Part shown: positions 48,324 through 57,140 of the stretch, in pieces
How the letters are laid out: each line of letters begins with the position of its first letter
Position numbering within the stretch: the stretch's first letter is position 1
NCBI RefSeq assembly: GCF_001399455.2
Contig: NZ_LLEI02000032.1
Location: 310,001-374,000 of the forward strand
Length of the DNA stretch: 64,000 nucleotides
Direction of reading: 5' to 3'
Source of the DNA: Vibrio bivalvicida
GTDB taxonomy: Bacteria > Pseudomonadota > Gammaproteobacteria > Enterobacterales > Vibrionaceae
Translations under genes and position numbers: made by a program
The notes under the pieces: model-generated
The model's database searches: none
Seen by the model: only the letters and a program-made list of their open reading frames with translations
What the model was told of the DNA's origin: nothing

Positions 48324-50624
48324 TTAATCTTGCTTAGACTTAAATTTTAGCAACCTTAATGCATTAAGAGTAACAATAGCAGTCGCCCCGCTGTCTGCTA
48401 AAACAGCCACCCATAAACCCGTAATACCGAGTAGGCTTGTCACTAAGAAAACGCTTTTCAAGCCAAGTGCTAGAGCGATGTTCTGACGAATGTTATTGAG
48501 TGTGGCACGAGATAACTCAATCATGCCAGCTAACTCAATCAAACGGTTGTGCGTTATCGCTGCATCAGCGGTTTCCAACGCGACATCTGTACCACCGCCC
48601 ATCGCAATGCCTATGCTAGACGCTTTCATCGCCGGAGCATCATTGATACCATCACCGACCATAGCAACATTACCGCTAGCTGAAAGCTGTTCGACATATG
48701 TCACTTTATCTTGCGGAAGTAGACTCGCCTTGTAGTCGATACCAATCATTGAACTGATAGCCAAAGCACTACGTGGATTATCTCCAGTTAGCATAATCGA
48801 GTGAATACCTAACTCATTAAGCGCTTTCACCGCCCTTGCAGAGTCGTCACGCAGGGTATCTTGCCACGCGATCACCCCCATGATGTTACGTTTTGCTTCG
48901 ATAGCAACAACAACGGTCTTACCCTGCCCTTCCAGCAGCTCAATCATCTCAACCAGCGAATCAGGTAAAGCAAAGCCAACCTTACTAGGTGCACTCACTT
49001 GATATTCATTGCCAGACACGACCCCACGAACGCCGCTTCCAACTAAAGCTTGCTTGTCATCAGCCTCTGCAATATCTAGCTTAAGTTTTTTCGCTTTATT
49101 CACCAAAGAGACCGCCAGTGGGTGGCTAGAGCCCACTTCAATAGCCGCTATCTTTTCCAATAGAGAATGCTCAGTCCAACCCTCCAAGGCAACGACATCT
49201 GTGACTTCCGGTTTTCCTTTAGTTAAGGTGCCCGTTTTATCAAACGCGATAGTTTCGACTCGACCTAGCTGCTCTAACGCCGCGCCCCCTTTGATCAGGG
49301 CTCCTCGACGAGCGGCGGCGGCTAACCCAGAAGTAATCGCGGCAGGCGTCGAAATAACCAAAGCACAAGGGCATGCGATAAGCAGCAAAGCCAGTCCACG
49401 GTAGATCCACGTTTCCCAAGGTTGAGCAAACAATAGCGGTGGCGTGACAATCACCATTGACGAAACCAGCATCATTAGCGGTGTGTACCAACGGCTAAAC
49501 TTATCAAGGAACCGTTCTAGTGGCGCTTTGCGAGATTCGGCTTCTTCGATCAAATGGAGAATTCGATCTATCGCGTTCTCGCCCTGCTTTGAAGTGATGG
49601 TTAATCTAACGACTTTATCGACAGCAACTGCACCTGCAATCACAGATTCGCCTTGGTAGCGTTCAACAGGAATGGATTCACCTGTGAGGGCGCTTTCATC
49701 AAAGCTCGCTACGTCGCCAATAAGTTTACCGTCAGCGGGTAGTCGAGAGCCAGGAGAGACTTCTATTACATCACCAGGCTGTAACTCTCTAGCGGAAACA
49801 TTGACACGTTCACCATCGACAATTTTCGTCGCATTCTCCGGGACCAATTCCATTAGTGCCTGAACACCACTACGAGCGCGAGAAGCCGCAAAAGCCTCAA
49901 GTCGTTCTCCGATCAAAAACAGCAATAGCACCATTGCGGCTTCGATAGTCTCTCCTAAGTAAAGTGCTCCGAGCGCAGCAACGCTCATGAGAGTTTCTAT
50001 CGCAAAAGGCGTTCCAGAGCGAGCGAGACTGATCGCCTTTTTCGCGATTGGGTATAAGCCTGCTAAACAGGTAAGGATAAACATCCACTCACTGATGTAA
50101 GGAAGTGTTGGCTTGATCGCTGCCGCCACAGCCATCGCCAAAGCAATGGCAATAATCTGAGCGTTTTGTTGTAGCACAGATTTCCAACCCGATGACACTG
50201 GCTTAGGAGTATTTGAATTTGGACTGGCAAAGGTAAAACCGGTATCTAAAATCGATTGTTCAACGAGCTGGGCAACGCGGGTATTATCTGAGGTGATAAT
50301 CAGCTTTTCGGTAGCAAACAGAACTTTGGCTTCCACAACACCATCGACTCGATTAACGGCGGTTTCTACTTTACGCGCGCAGGATGGGCAATCCATCCCT
50401 TGAATTTTCCAGCTGTGGGTATAACGCGAAGCAGAACTGGGCTCGCCCTCTTCGTCAGATGGGTCAGCCCCGCTATTACAACTGTCCGAGCTACAGCAGC
50501 TCGATTCTGTACTCGTTACACCTGCCATCTTAATGGTTGAGATTTGTGGGCTAGCACAAGAACCAGATTGGGAAGGATTAGCCGCGAGTTTTTCTGAGCG
50601 GCAAGCTTGATGTTTAGTGCACAT
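48324..50624 (-). CDS. zntA: Zn/Cd/Pb-exporting P1B-type ATPase
   Basis: Start set at ATG 50624 (MCTKHQACRS), which has GGAG at good distance; a GTG six codons earlier is also in frame. 766 residues. N-terminal Cys-rich segment (SSCCSSDSCNSG) and heavy-metal domain GMDCPSCARKVE, metal-site IACPCALVISTP in the membrane, DKTGTLTKGKPE phosphorylation site, and GDGINDAPAMK. The CPC motif with Cys-rich tail fits Zn/Cd/Pb export. A ZntR-type operator lies directly upstream. Confidence 0.94.
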   Translation of the reverse strand: MCTKHQACRSEKLAANPSQSGSCASPQISTIKMAGVTSTESSCCSSDSCNSGADPSDEEGEPSSASRYTHSWKIQGMDCPSCARKVETAVNRVDGVVEAKVLFATEKLIITSDNTRVAQLVEQSILDTGFTFASPNSNTPKPVSSGWKSVLQQNAQIIAIALAMAVAAAIKPTLPYISEWMFILTCLAGLYPIAKKAISLARSGTPFAIETLMSVAALGALYLGETIEAAMVLLLFLIGERLEAFAASRARSGVQALMELVPENATKIVDGERVNVSARELQPGDVIEVSPGSRLPADGKLIGDVASFDESALTGESIPVERYQGESVIAGAVAVDKVVRLTITSKQGENAIDRILHLIEEAESRKAPLERFLDKFSRWYTPLMMLVSSMVIVTPPLLFAQPWETWIYRGLALLLIACPCALVISTPAAITSGLAAAARRGALIKGGAALEQLGRVETIAFDKTGTLTKGKPEVTDVVALEGWTEHSLLEKIAAIEVGSSHPLAVSLVNKAKKLKLDIAEADDKQALVGSGVRGVVSGNEYQVSAPSKVGFALPDSLVEMIELLEGQGKTVVVAIEAKRNIMGVIAWQDTLRDDSARAVKALNELGIHSIMLTGDNPRSALAISSMIGIDYKASLLPQDKVTYVEQLSASGNVAMVGDGINDAPAMKASSIGIAMGGGTDVALETADAAITHNRLIELAGMIELSRATLNNIRQNIALALGLKSVFLVTSLLGITGLWVAVLADSGATAIVTLNALRLLKFKSKQD

Positions 50625-50660
50625 ATGTTTATCTCCATTCACTGTACACTATCAGTGTAA

Positions 50661-50682
50661 ACCTTGGAGCCTACTCCAAGGT
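50661..50682 (-). promoter_or_regulatory. ZntR-type operator and promoter of zntA
   Basis: ACCTTGGAG-CCTA-CTCCAAGGT is a perfect 22-base inverted repeat. On the minus strand TTGACC serves as -35 and TACACT as -10, with the 20-base spacer typical of promoters that MerR-family activators untwist. The -35 overlaps the stop codon of the upstream MATE gene. No zntR gene is in the window. Confidence 0.85.
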
Positions 50683-52148
50683 CAAACTTTTTCTGCGCTT
50701 TCTTGCGAAATTTCTGTCGTTGACGCCACATCATTAATTAAAACCGCGTCATGAGTACAGAATGGTTGGCTATTGACACTAGTAATTGAAGGATCTGACA
50801 CCTCGTGAGTGACACAGGTTGATCGCATCAAATCAGAGATGTGTTTACGCAATACAACAATTGCAATGAAGCCGAATACCACGGTACCTACCGCCTGACC
50901 ATAAAGGACGCCCAGCGGGCCAAACCAAAGCGCCCCTAAATGGACAAATGGCAAAGTTCCTAACGTCGCCTTACCCAGATTGAGTGCCGTTGAATATAGA
51001 GGCTTACCTAAGTTATTGAACGACGTATTGGCAACAAACTGCGCGCCATTAAAAATAAAGCTCACTGCAACATAGGTACAAAATGTAGCAACGATAATTT
51101 CTGCGTCACCGTCAAGGCTAAACATATGAATAATTAAGTCTTGGGCAAAGTAGAGAATGAGACAAACTGAGATGGTGTAAAGTGTGGTGACGATTAAAGA
51201 GTTATTGAGCGTCTCTTTTACACGATCCATACGCTCCGCGCCGTAGTTCTGTCCAATAATAGGCCCAACAGCCCCAGACAGAGCAAAAATAACCGCAAAA
51301 CAGACTGGTATGAGTCGGCCGATAACCGCAAAGCCCGCCACATAGTTTTCACCAAATTGGGCAATTGCAGAAGTAACGATCGCATTACCGATTGGCGTGG
51401 CTATATTGGTGATGATCGCCGGAATAGCAATCGCGACAATAATTTTTAGATTACTTAACCAAACCCTATAGTTAAATTTCGCCGCCAGTTTATGGACACG
51501 AATAAGTGGGTAGATTGAGAAAAATAGCACAGTAAAGCGAGCAAATACCGAAGCTAGTGCCGCGCCTTCAACATTCCAACCAAAACCGAAGATAAAAATC
51601 GGATCTAGAATTGCGTTCACTAATCCACCCGCTAATGTAGCCCACATTGAACGTTTAGCATCTCCCGCGGCACGCAAACCCGCCCCCGCAGCCATTGCCA
51701 CTGCAATAACCGGCCCACTAGGCAAAATGATCCTTAGATAGGCTTCAGCTCGCTCTGCCGCTACGCCATGAGCGCCAATTGCCTGCAATAGTTCAGGAAT
51801 GTAAGCGAACATCACCGCTGCGACAATCACACTGATCGTCACTGCGGTACACAAAATACTGGTACTTAGTTCTCGAGCATATTGCCGCTTATTTGCGCCA
51901 ATCGCCTTTGAAACTAACGCTCCCATAGCAATAGAAGTACCAATAGATATAGACGTTGAGAAAAAAACTAAAGTCCCAGCAAAACCGACCGCAGCAGCCA
52001 ACTCAACCTGCCCCAGCATACTGATAAACAGCATATCGACAAGATCGACCACAAACAATGCCATAAGGCCAACCGACCCTGCTCCCGACATCACCAAAAT
52101 ATGTCGCATGGTTGATCCTTCAACAAATTTGGCACTTTGATCGGGCAT
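50682..52148 (-). CDS. MATE family efflux transporter
   Basis: 488 residues with about twelve membrane helices. Family marks include MRHILVMSGAGSVGLMALFV, GQVELAAAVGFAGTLVFFST, GAGLRAAGDAKRSMWATLAG and GPIIGQNYGAERMDRV. It should export organic cations or drugs using a Na+ or H+ gradient. AAAGGAGAG precedes ATG. The tail (about the last 40 residues) is polar and unlike the core. Its stop codon lies inside the zntA promoter. Confidence 0.92.
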   Translation of the reverse strand: MPDQSAKFVEGSTMRHILVMSGAGSVGLMALFVVDLVDMLFISMLGQVELAAAVGFAGTLVFFSTSISIGTSIAMGALVSKAIGANKRQYARELSTSILCTAVTISVIVAAVMFAYIPELLQAIGAHGVAAERAEAYLRIILPSGPVIAVAMAAGAGLRAAGDAKRSMWATLAGGLVNAILDPIFIFGFGWNVEGAALASVFARFTVLFFSIYPLIRVHKLAAKFNYRVWLSNLKIIVAIAIPAIITNIATPIGNAIVTSAIAQFGENYVAGFAVIGRLIPVCFAVIFALSGAVGPIIGQNYGAERMDRVKETLNNSLIVTTLYTISVCLILYFAQDLIIHMFSLDGDAEIIVATFCTYVAVSFIFNGAQFVANTSFNNLGKPLYSTALNLGKATLGTLPFVHLGALWFGPLGVLYGQAVGTVVFGFIAIVVLRKHISDLMRSTCVTHEVSDPSITSVNSQPFCTHDAVLINDVASTTEISQESAEKV

Positions 52149-52181
52149 TTTGCTCTCCTTTCAGTATTGCTCAACAACAAA

Positions 52182-52214
52182 AAATAAGAGGCGCGATTTT
52201 CGCACCTCTTATTT
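52182..52214 (-). terminator. Rho-independent terminator of the CBS-domain gene
   Basis: AAATAAGAGG...CCTCTTATTT stem of fourteen pairs with one mismatch; T run on the minus strand. Confidence 0.85.
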
Positions 52215-52232
52215 ATCTAGCGAATTAGTATG

Positions 52233-52649
52233 TTACACCGGATGCTTAAAGCAATCTTCGATGTTCTTGCCAATAGCACGTAATACATCTCGTCGGGTAA
52301 TAATACCGACAAGCTTGCCCCCATCAATCACAGGGTAAACTTTTGGCCGTCCGACTTTCATCATATCGGCAAGTTCGATAATCGAAGTATCAGATGTGAC
52401 TGATAGTACTTCTGGATGCATACAATCAGCCACGGTATGACTGTCTTGGCAGTAGTAACTCACTTTAATAAGAGTATCAAGCAAGTCTTGTCCTGAAAGA
52501 AAGCCTATCACTTCCTTTCTTTCGTTGATCACCGGACCACCAAGGTATCTAGAGTTCATCACTTTATCTAAAGCCGCGCTTAGTGACATCTCTGGCGCAA
52601 AGGTTACGGCTTGCAATGTCATATAATCTTTTACTTTCAACGATTCCAT
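52233..52649 (-). CDS. CBS-domain pair protein
   Basis: 138 residues made of two CBS motifs: VKDYMTLQAVTFAPEMSLSA with GGPVINERKEVIGFLSGQDL, and VADCMHPEVLSVTSDTSIIE with VYPVIDGGKLVGIITRRDVL. Such stand-alone proteins bind adenine nucleotides and modulate partners. No partner is evident here; its gene precedes the MATE gene but a terminator separates them. Confidence 0.9.
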   Translation of the reverse strand: MESLKVKDYMTLQAVTFAPEMSLSAALDKVMNSRYLGGPVINERKEVIGFLSGQDLLDTLIKVSYYCQDSHTVADCMHPEVLSVTSDTSIIELADMMKVGRPKVYPVIDGGKLVGIITRRDVLRAIGKNIEDCFKHPV

Positions 52650-52782
52650 TTATGTCTCCTTAACGTGCAAGCTTCGCTGCATATACTGTAATTGTTGCCT
52701 AATTTCTTGATTTTACTAAATGGAAAACAACAATTTTTACAATAGGTGCTGGCTATCACGTTTCATAAACTCCGTGCTAGTC

Positions 52783-52980
52783 TCAGTGCGCTTGCGTATC
52801 GCGGTGAGCCAGCCAGGTACTAAATAGTGAAACACAAAATGGTACACAATAGGTCAAACAAGCCTTTAGCCAGTTAAATGGGTGCTCTGCAAAAATCGCA
52901 TCGTACTGGTTAATGATATTGAGTAAGGTCCCTACCACCAAAGCAATGAGGACGGCTCTTTTAATTATGATATAAGTCAT
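52783..52980 (-). CDS. Small two-helix membrane protein, NrtS-like
   Basis: 65 residues, start preceded by AAAGGGTGAAAG. Two membrane helices (RAVLIALVVGTLLNIINQYD and WLKACLTYCVPFCVSLFSTW). The pattern ALxVGTLLNxxNQ-D, then LTYCVPFCVS, agrees with what I remember of the NrtS family, which includes a cyanobacterial nitrate/nitrite permease. Nitrate transport would fit the molybdenum-cofactor genes nearby, but that is inference. Confidence 0.6.
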   Translation of the reverse strand: MTYIIIKRAVLIALVVGTLLNIINQYDAIFAEHPFNWLKACLTYCVPFCVSLFSTWLAHRDTQAH

Positions 52981-53063
52981 CTTTCACCCTTTTGTGACAT
53001 GCGTTCCAAGATTAAATGTCTAAACTGTAAATAGTTGCATCAATCAATATATGGGGGCATGAC

Positions 53064-54041
53064 ATGAATTCTACTTTTTCAGCCAAGATTGCTAGTAACC
53101 CAGATATGATGCATGAAGTTCTTGAGTCACTGCCAGAGCCGACATTTCTGATCGATAAATCAGGAACTTATGTCGAAGCTTGGGGAGGTAGAGACAAGAA
53201 ACGTCATCATGACCCCACTGCGGTTGTTGGTCTCAATCAATATCAAGTACTTCCAGCTGACAAAGCTATTTGGTTTAGCCAAGTGATTGTTGATGTCATT
53301 GAAAGCCAAACTGCTTCTGAGCTTGAATACAGTTTAGACCCAAAAGATTTACGCTGCTTTGATGGTATTGAAGGGCCTCGGCAAGTTCAGCACTTTAGCG
53401 CTCTTGTAATTCCCCTACCTAATACATCGTTGGTGCTATGGACAGTAAGAAACATCACCGAATACAAAAGAGCACTAGATAGACTCGCCCATCAGCAGAT
53501 TGAACTCGAGCGCTTGACCTATATTGACCACCTAAGTCAAATGTATAACCGTTACGCATTAGATGCGCTTTTACCTGAAGCGATTGAATTGGCGAAATTG
53601 AAACTGATTGGTTCAGCAGTGTTGATGATAGACGTTGACTGCTTCAAACAGTACAACGACAGTCTTGGTCACCAACAAGGCGATAAAGCACTCAAAACAC
53701 TCAGCGGCATAATTCATAATTGGGCGAAAAATGACGACCTCTGTTTCCGCTATGGTGGGGATGAGTTTTTGGTATTTATACCTAACGTAATTGAATCAGA
53801 AAGTATTGAACGTGCCAAGCAGCTACAAGAAATGGTGAATAAACTTGCCATCCCTCACCCTTCATCTTCAGTCGGTGAACAATTCTCGATTACTATTGGC
53901 ATACGTCACTGTCATATCGTCCCACAAGATATGAAGGCTGAAAGGTTTATCGCTATTGCCGATCAAGCATTGTTTTATGCCAAAGGACGTCAACGCGGCT
54001 CAATACATCAATTGACTGACAATGAAAAAAGCTCCTGTTGA
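53064..54041 (+). CDS. Diguanylate cyclase (PAS-GGDEF)
   Basis: 325 residues. An N-terminal PAS-like sensor (about 15-125: LESLPEPTFLIDKSGTYVEA) leads through a short coil to a GGDEF domain (about 155-315). The catalytic signature RYGGDEF is intact, with DVDCFKQYNDSLGHQQGD upstream, so c-di-GMP synthesis is likely. The inhibitory site (RxxD five residues before) reads KNDD, so product inhibition may be lost. It is cytoplasmic. Converges on the moa operon. Confidence 0.93.
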   Translation: MNSTFSAKIASNPDMMHEVLESLPEPTFLIDKSGTYVEAWGGRDKKRHHDPTAVVGLNQYQVLPADKAIWFSQVIVDVIESQTASELEYSLDPKDLRCFDGIEGPRQVQHFSALVIPLPNTSLVLWTVRNITEYKRALDRLAHQQIELERLTYIDHLSQMYNRYALDALLPEAIELAKLKLIGSAVLMIDVDCFKQYNDSLGHQQGDKALKTLSGIIHNWAKNDDLCFRYGGDEFLVFIPNVIESESIERAKQLQEMVNKLAIPHPSSSVGEQFSITIGIRHCHIVPQDMKAERFIAIADQALFYAKGRQRGSIHQLTDNEKSSC

Positions 54042-54050
54042 TAGGAGCTT
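54029..54050. terminator. Bidirectional terminator between GGDEF gene and moaE
   Basis: AAGCTCCT/AGGAGCTT perfect stem overlapping the last codons of the cyclase gene, preceded by A-rich sequence that gives a T run for moaE. Confidence 0.75.
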
Positions 54051-54067
54051 CAAGTTTGAAAATGCAA

Positions 54068-54529
54068 TTAGGGATTACGCTGCCAACGCTCCGCAGCCTT
54101 GGCATCAGAGTCTCTGGAGTCAACCCATCTAGTTGACTCTGTTGTTCGCTCTTTCTTCCAGAACGGTGCCTTGGTTTTTAGGTAGTCCATGACAAATTCG
54201 CAGGCTTCAAAGGCCGCGCCACGGTGAGCGCTTGAAACGCCAACAAAGACAATCTGGTCGCCGATATCTAAATCTCCGACACGGTGTATCACGCGAATAT
54301 TGAGAACTGGCCAACGCTGCTGCGCTTCATCACAGATTTCGCCAAGCGCTTTTTCTGTCATTCCAGGGTAGTGCTCAAGTGACAACCCCGTCACGTTATC
54401 GCCCAAGTTCATATCACGCACCTTACCGGTAAAAGTGACAACTGCGCCCGCAGAAGTACCCTGCGCTAAAGCCTGATATTCATAACCTACGGAAAAGTCC
54501 TCAAACTGAACAGAAACTCGACTATCCAT
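54068..54529 (-). CDS. moaE: Molybdopterin synthase catalytic subunit
   Basis: 153 residues. MoaE marks: GAVVTFTGKVRDMN, LEHYPGMTEKAL, RVIHRVGDLDIGD, VSSAHRGAAFEACEFVMDYL, KAPFWKKE with the active-site Lys. Transfers sulfur from MoaD to precursor Z. Two bases after moaD. Confidence 0.96.
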   Translation of the reverse strand: MDSRVSVQFEDFSVGYEYQALAQGTSAGAVVTFTGKVRDMNLGDNVTGLSLEHYPGMTEKALGEICDEAQQRWPVLNIRVIHRVGDLDIGDQIVFVGVSSAHRGAAFEACEFVMDYLKTKAPFWKKERTTESTRWVDSRDSDAKAAERWQRNP

Positions 54530-54531
54530 AA

Positions 54532-54777
54532 TTACCCTCCCGTTACCGGAGGGAAAAATGCCACTTCATCACCAGGTTGAATAGAATACTCAAACGGTAC
54601 AATTGACTGATTAACGGCGGCAAGTAGTTTACCTGGCTCTAGCGCGAGATCCCACTTACCGTCTTGCTGCACTAGGTGGGTACGCACTTCCTCAACAGTC
54701 GCAAATTCACCCTCGAGCTGTAGTTCATCAATGCCTACCAATTCACGAGTTTGTGCAAAAAACAGTACTTTAATCAT
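54532..54777 (-). CDS. moaD: Molybdopterin synthase sulfur carrier subunit
   Basis: 81 residues, ubiquitin-like. The C-terminus [14 protein letters not shown] ends in the required Gly-Gly, which MoeB adenylates and thiocarboxylates. Start overlaps the end of moaC by four bases. Confidence 0.96.
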   Translation of the reverse strand: MIKVLFFAQTRELVGIDELQLEGEFATVEEVRTHLVQQDGKWDLALEPGKLLAAVNQSIVPFEYSIQPGDEVAFFPPVTGG

Positions 54778-55253
54778 GACTCCACCTTAAAGTGACCTGA
54801 CTTGCCACCCGTTTTTTCTAGCAGCCGGACTTGGCCAATCACCATATCTTTCTGCACAGCTTTACACATATCATAGATAGTCAGTGCAGCGACAGAAGCC
54901 GCTGTCAATGCTTCCATTTCAACTCCTGTCTTACCCGCAAGCTTACAAACCGATTCAATACGGACCATGCTCTCAGCTTCAATCGCTTCTAGCTGCACTT
55001 CAACTTTGGATAGCAACAAGGGGTGACAAAGCGGAATTAAGTCCCAAGTTTTCTTCGCTGCTTGAATACCTGCAATACGCGCCGTTGCGAACACATCACC
55101 TTTGTGATGTGAGCCAGAAACAATCAATTTTAGAGTTTCTGGAGTCATATGAACAAAGGCTTCAGCGCGCGCTTCGCGTACCGTTTCTGCTTTGGCAGAT
55201 ACGTCTACCATGTTTGCTTCACCGGAAGCATTGATATGAGTGAATTCGCTCAT
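54774..55253 (-). CDS. moaC: Cyclic pyranopterin monophosphate synthase
   Basis: 159 residues. MoaC signatures: [81 protein letters not shown]. It converts the MoaA product to cyclic pyranopterin monophosphate. Confidence 0.97.
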   Translation of the reverse strand: MSEFTHINASGEANMVDVSAKAETVREARAEAFVHMTPETLKLIVSGSHHKGDVFATARIAGIQAAKKTWDLIPLCHPLLLSKVEVQLEAIEAESMVRIESVCKLAGKTGVEMEALTAASVAALTIYDMCKAVQKDMVIGQVRLLEKTGGKSGHFKVES

Positions 55254-55268
55254 TATCGGCTCCTACTC

Positions 55269-55781
55269 TTAGACTGCTAGGTGAGGCATAAAGTTACATG
55301 GGCGGTGACTTGCGTCTAGCTGCTGCTTAATGATCTTTGTCCAGCCCGTGCGACAAGCGCCTGTAGATCCCGGCATTGCGAAAATCACAGTATGGTTAGC
55401 AAAGCCAGCAATAGCACGAGATTGGATCGTTGATGTGCCGATCTCTTCATAAGAAACCATACGAAATAGCTCGCCAAAACCTTCAACTTCTTTATCGAAT
55501 AAAGGTTTAAGGGCCTCAGGTGTGCTATCACGAGAAGTAAAACCTGTTCCGCCAGTAATCATTACCGCTTGAACATTTTCGTCAGCAATCCACTGAGAGA
55601 CAATAGCGCGAATCTTGTACATATCATCGATAACTATTTTTTTGTCGACGATGTTATGACCTGCTTCTTTTGCATTATCAACTAAGTAGCCACCTGAAGT
55701 ATCGTTCTCTTCAGTGCGTGTATCAGAAACGGTTAGTACTGCTATATTCGCTGGTTGGAATTTGCTTTCTGCGTGACCCAT
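55269..55781 (-). CDS. moaB: Molybdenum cofactor biosynthesis protein B
   Basis: 170 residues. MogA/MoaB fold: LTVSDTRTEENDTSGGYLVD, MITGGTGFTSRDSTPEAL, and AMPGSTGACRTGWTKIIKQQ. It adenylates molybdopterin before metal insertion, or serves as a MogA relative. Sixteen bases upstream of moaC; 77 bases after moaA. Confidence 0.95.
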   Translation of the reverse strand: MGHAESKFQPANIAVLTVSDTRTEENDTSGGYLVDNAKEAGHNIVDKKIVIDDMYKIRAIVSQWIADENVQAVMITGGTGFTSRDSTPEALKPLFDKEVEGFGELFRMVSYEEIGTSTIQSRAIAGFANHTVIFAMPGSTGACRTGWTKIIKQQLDASHRPCNFMPHLAV

Positions 55782-55858
55782 TTGTTCACCTTTAGTTTTG
55801 TCAAAGTCAGCTCATGCTTATCGAATGCACAAGCATGAAGTTTGATTAAGGATGTCTA

Positions 55859-56848
55859 TCAGCCGCCGATGGATGCCAAGTGAGGAGTCATACCCGAGTT
55901 TCCATCATGAAGGAAGTGGCTGACCGACTTGGTTTGCAGCTGTTGTTGAATTCGTTCTATAAGTGCTAGCTCTTGCGTATCTTCTTGCAGCAAGTCGCGC
56001 AACTCTACACCGTGATCACCAAACAGACATAAGTGAAGCTTACCCGTTGCGGAAACACGCAAGCGGTTACAGCTTTCACAAAAGTCTTTCTCATAAGGCA
56101 TGATCAAGCCGATCTCACCTTGGTAATCCGGATGGACAAAGACCTGAGCAGGACCATCATTGTTATCACGCACTTTCAGTAACCAGCCATTGGCAATCAA
56201 TTGATTGCGAATAGCCACACCAGAGACATGGTGACGTTGAAACAGTTCATCCATTTCACCGGTTTGCATCAATTCGATGAATCGTAATTGAATCGGGCGA
56301 TCTTTGATCCAATTTAGAAAGGCTGGTAATTCGTGCGCATTTAGGTCTTTCATCAATACAACATTGACCTTGACCTGTTCATAGCCCACTTCAAATGCGC
56401 GTTCAATACCCGCCATGACCTGAGTATATTTGTTTTCACCAGTAATTTGATGGAACATACGTGGGTCGAGACTATCAACACTGACGTTGATGTGAGTTAG
56501 CCCTGCCTCTTTCCATTCTGCGACTTGCTTCTCCATTCGATAACCGTTGGTTGTCGTCGCAACTTTACGAATACCTTGGGTTGAAGCCACCGTATGGATG
56601 ATTTCGGTAAAATCTTTACGCAAACTTGGCTCACCGCCAGTAATGCGTACTTTAGAGGTGCCACAATCAGCAAACGCTCTAACAACGCGTTTGATCTCTG
56701 GCAGTGCTAAAAAAGACGAGTTTTTCTGCCCAGAAGGCTTATAGCCATCAGGCAAACAATATGTACATTTGAAGTTACAGACATCTGTAACGGAAAGTCG
56801 CAAGTAATAAAACTTGCGATGGAATCTATCTTCGAATTGTTGCGCCAC
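55859..56848 (-). CDS. moaA: GTP 3',8-cyclase (radical SAM)
   Basis: Start set at GTG 56848 ([20 protein letters not shown]), directly after GGAAAGGTGTTCC, which provides the ribosome-binding site and gives 329 residues, the enteric MoaA length; an in-frame TTG at 56863 lies inside that site. First cluster Cys-x3-Cys-x2-Cys in VCNFKCTYC, second cluster CESCNRLR plus Cys at LHLCLFG, and the C-terminal Gly-Gly needed by MoaC. Catalyses the first step of molybdopterin synthesis. Probably regulated by the leader riboswitch. Confidence 0.96.
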   Translation of the reverse strand: MAQQFEDRFHRKFYYLRLSVTDVCNFKCTYCLPDGYKPSGQKNSSFLALPEIKRVVRAFADCGTSKVRITGGEPSLRKDFTEIIHTVASTQGIRKVATTTNGYRMEKQVAEWKEAGLTHINVSVDSLDPRMFHQITGENKYTQVMAGIERAFEVGYEQVKVNVVLMKDLNAHELPAFLNWIKDRPIQLRFIELMQTGEMDELFQRHHVSGVAIRNQLIANGWLLKVRDNNDGPAQVFVHPDYQGEIGLIMPYEKDFCESCNRLRVSATGKLHLCLFGDHGVELRDLLQEDTQELALIERIQQQLQTKSVSHFLHDGNSGMTPHLASIGG

Positions 56849-56850
56849 GG

Positions 56851-56985
56851 AACACCTTTCCAAACACGGGAGGCATAATCATTTCCAAGTATGCCCTTGT
56901 GACAACATGTCACTGGCTCAACAGGCTTATCCCACTGGACTTAGCTTATAGAGCTCGGAGTTATGGCAACTACCTAACGATTTTG
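56851..56985 (-). promoter_or_regulatory. Molybdenum cofactor (Moco) riboswitch in the moaA leader
   Basis: The minus-strand leader contains the conserved islands I associate with the Moco RNA motif: CTCCGAGC (about 56950-56957), a GTGACA/TGTCAC hairpin, a GGGCATA/TATGCC(T)CCC stem around TTGGAAATGAT, and GGAAAGGTG just before the GTG start. Moco binding would hide this ribosome-binding site and repress moaABCDE. Confidence 0.75.
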
Positions 56986-57140
56986 GTAGTAGCTGACAAA
57001 TAAAATACTTAATAATTGTGTGTGATTCTACCCTCAAAGCGAAAAAATCGTGCTTGGAGCCCAAATTACCTAATATTGAGTATTGGTTATTAATGCAATA
57101 ATCTAAATTGTAGTTGGTTATGAATAAAAAGAAGCTCAGC

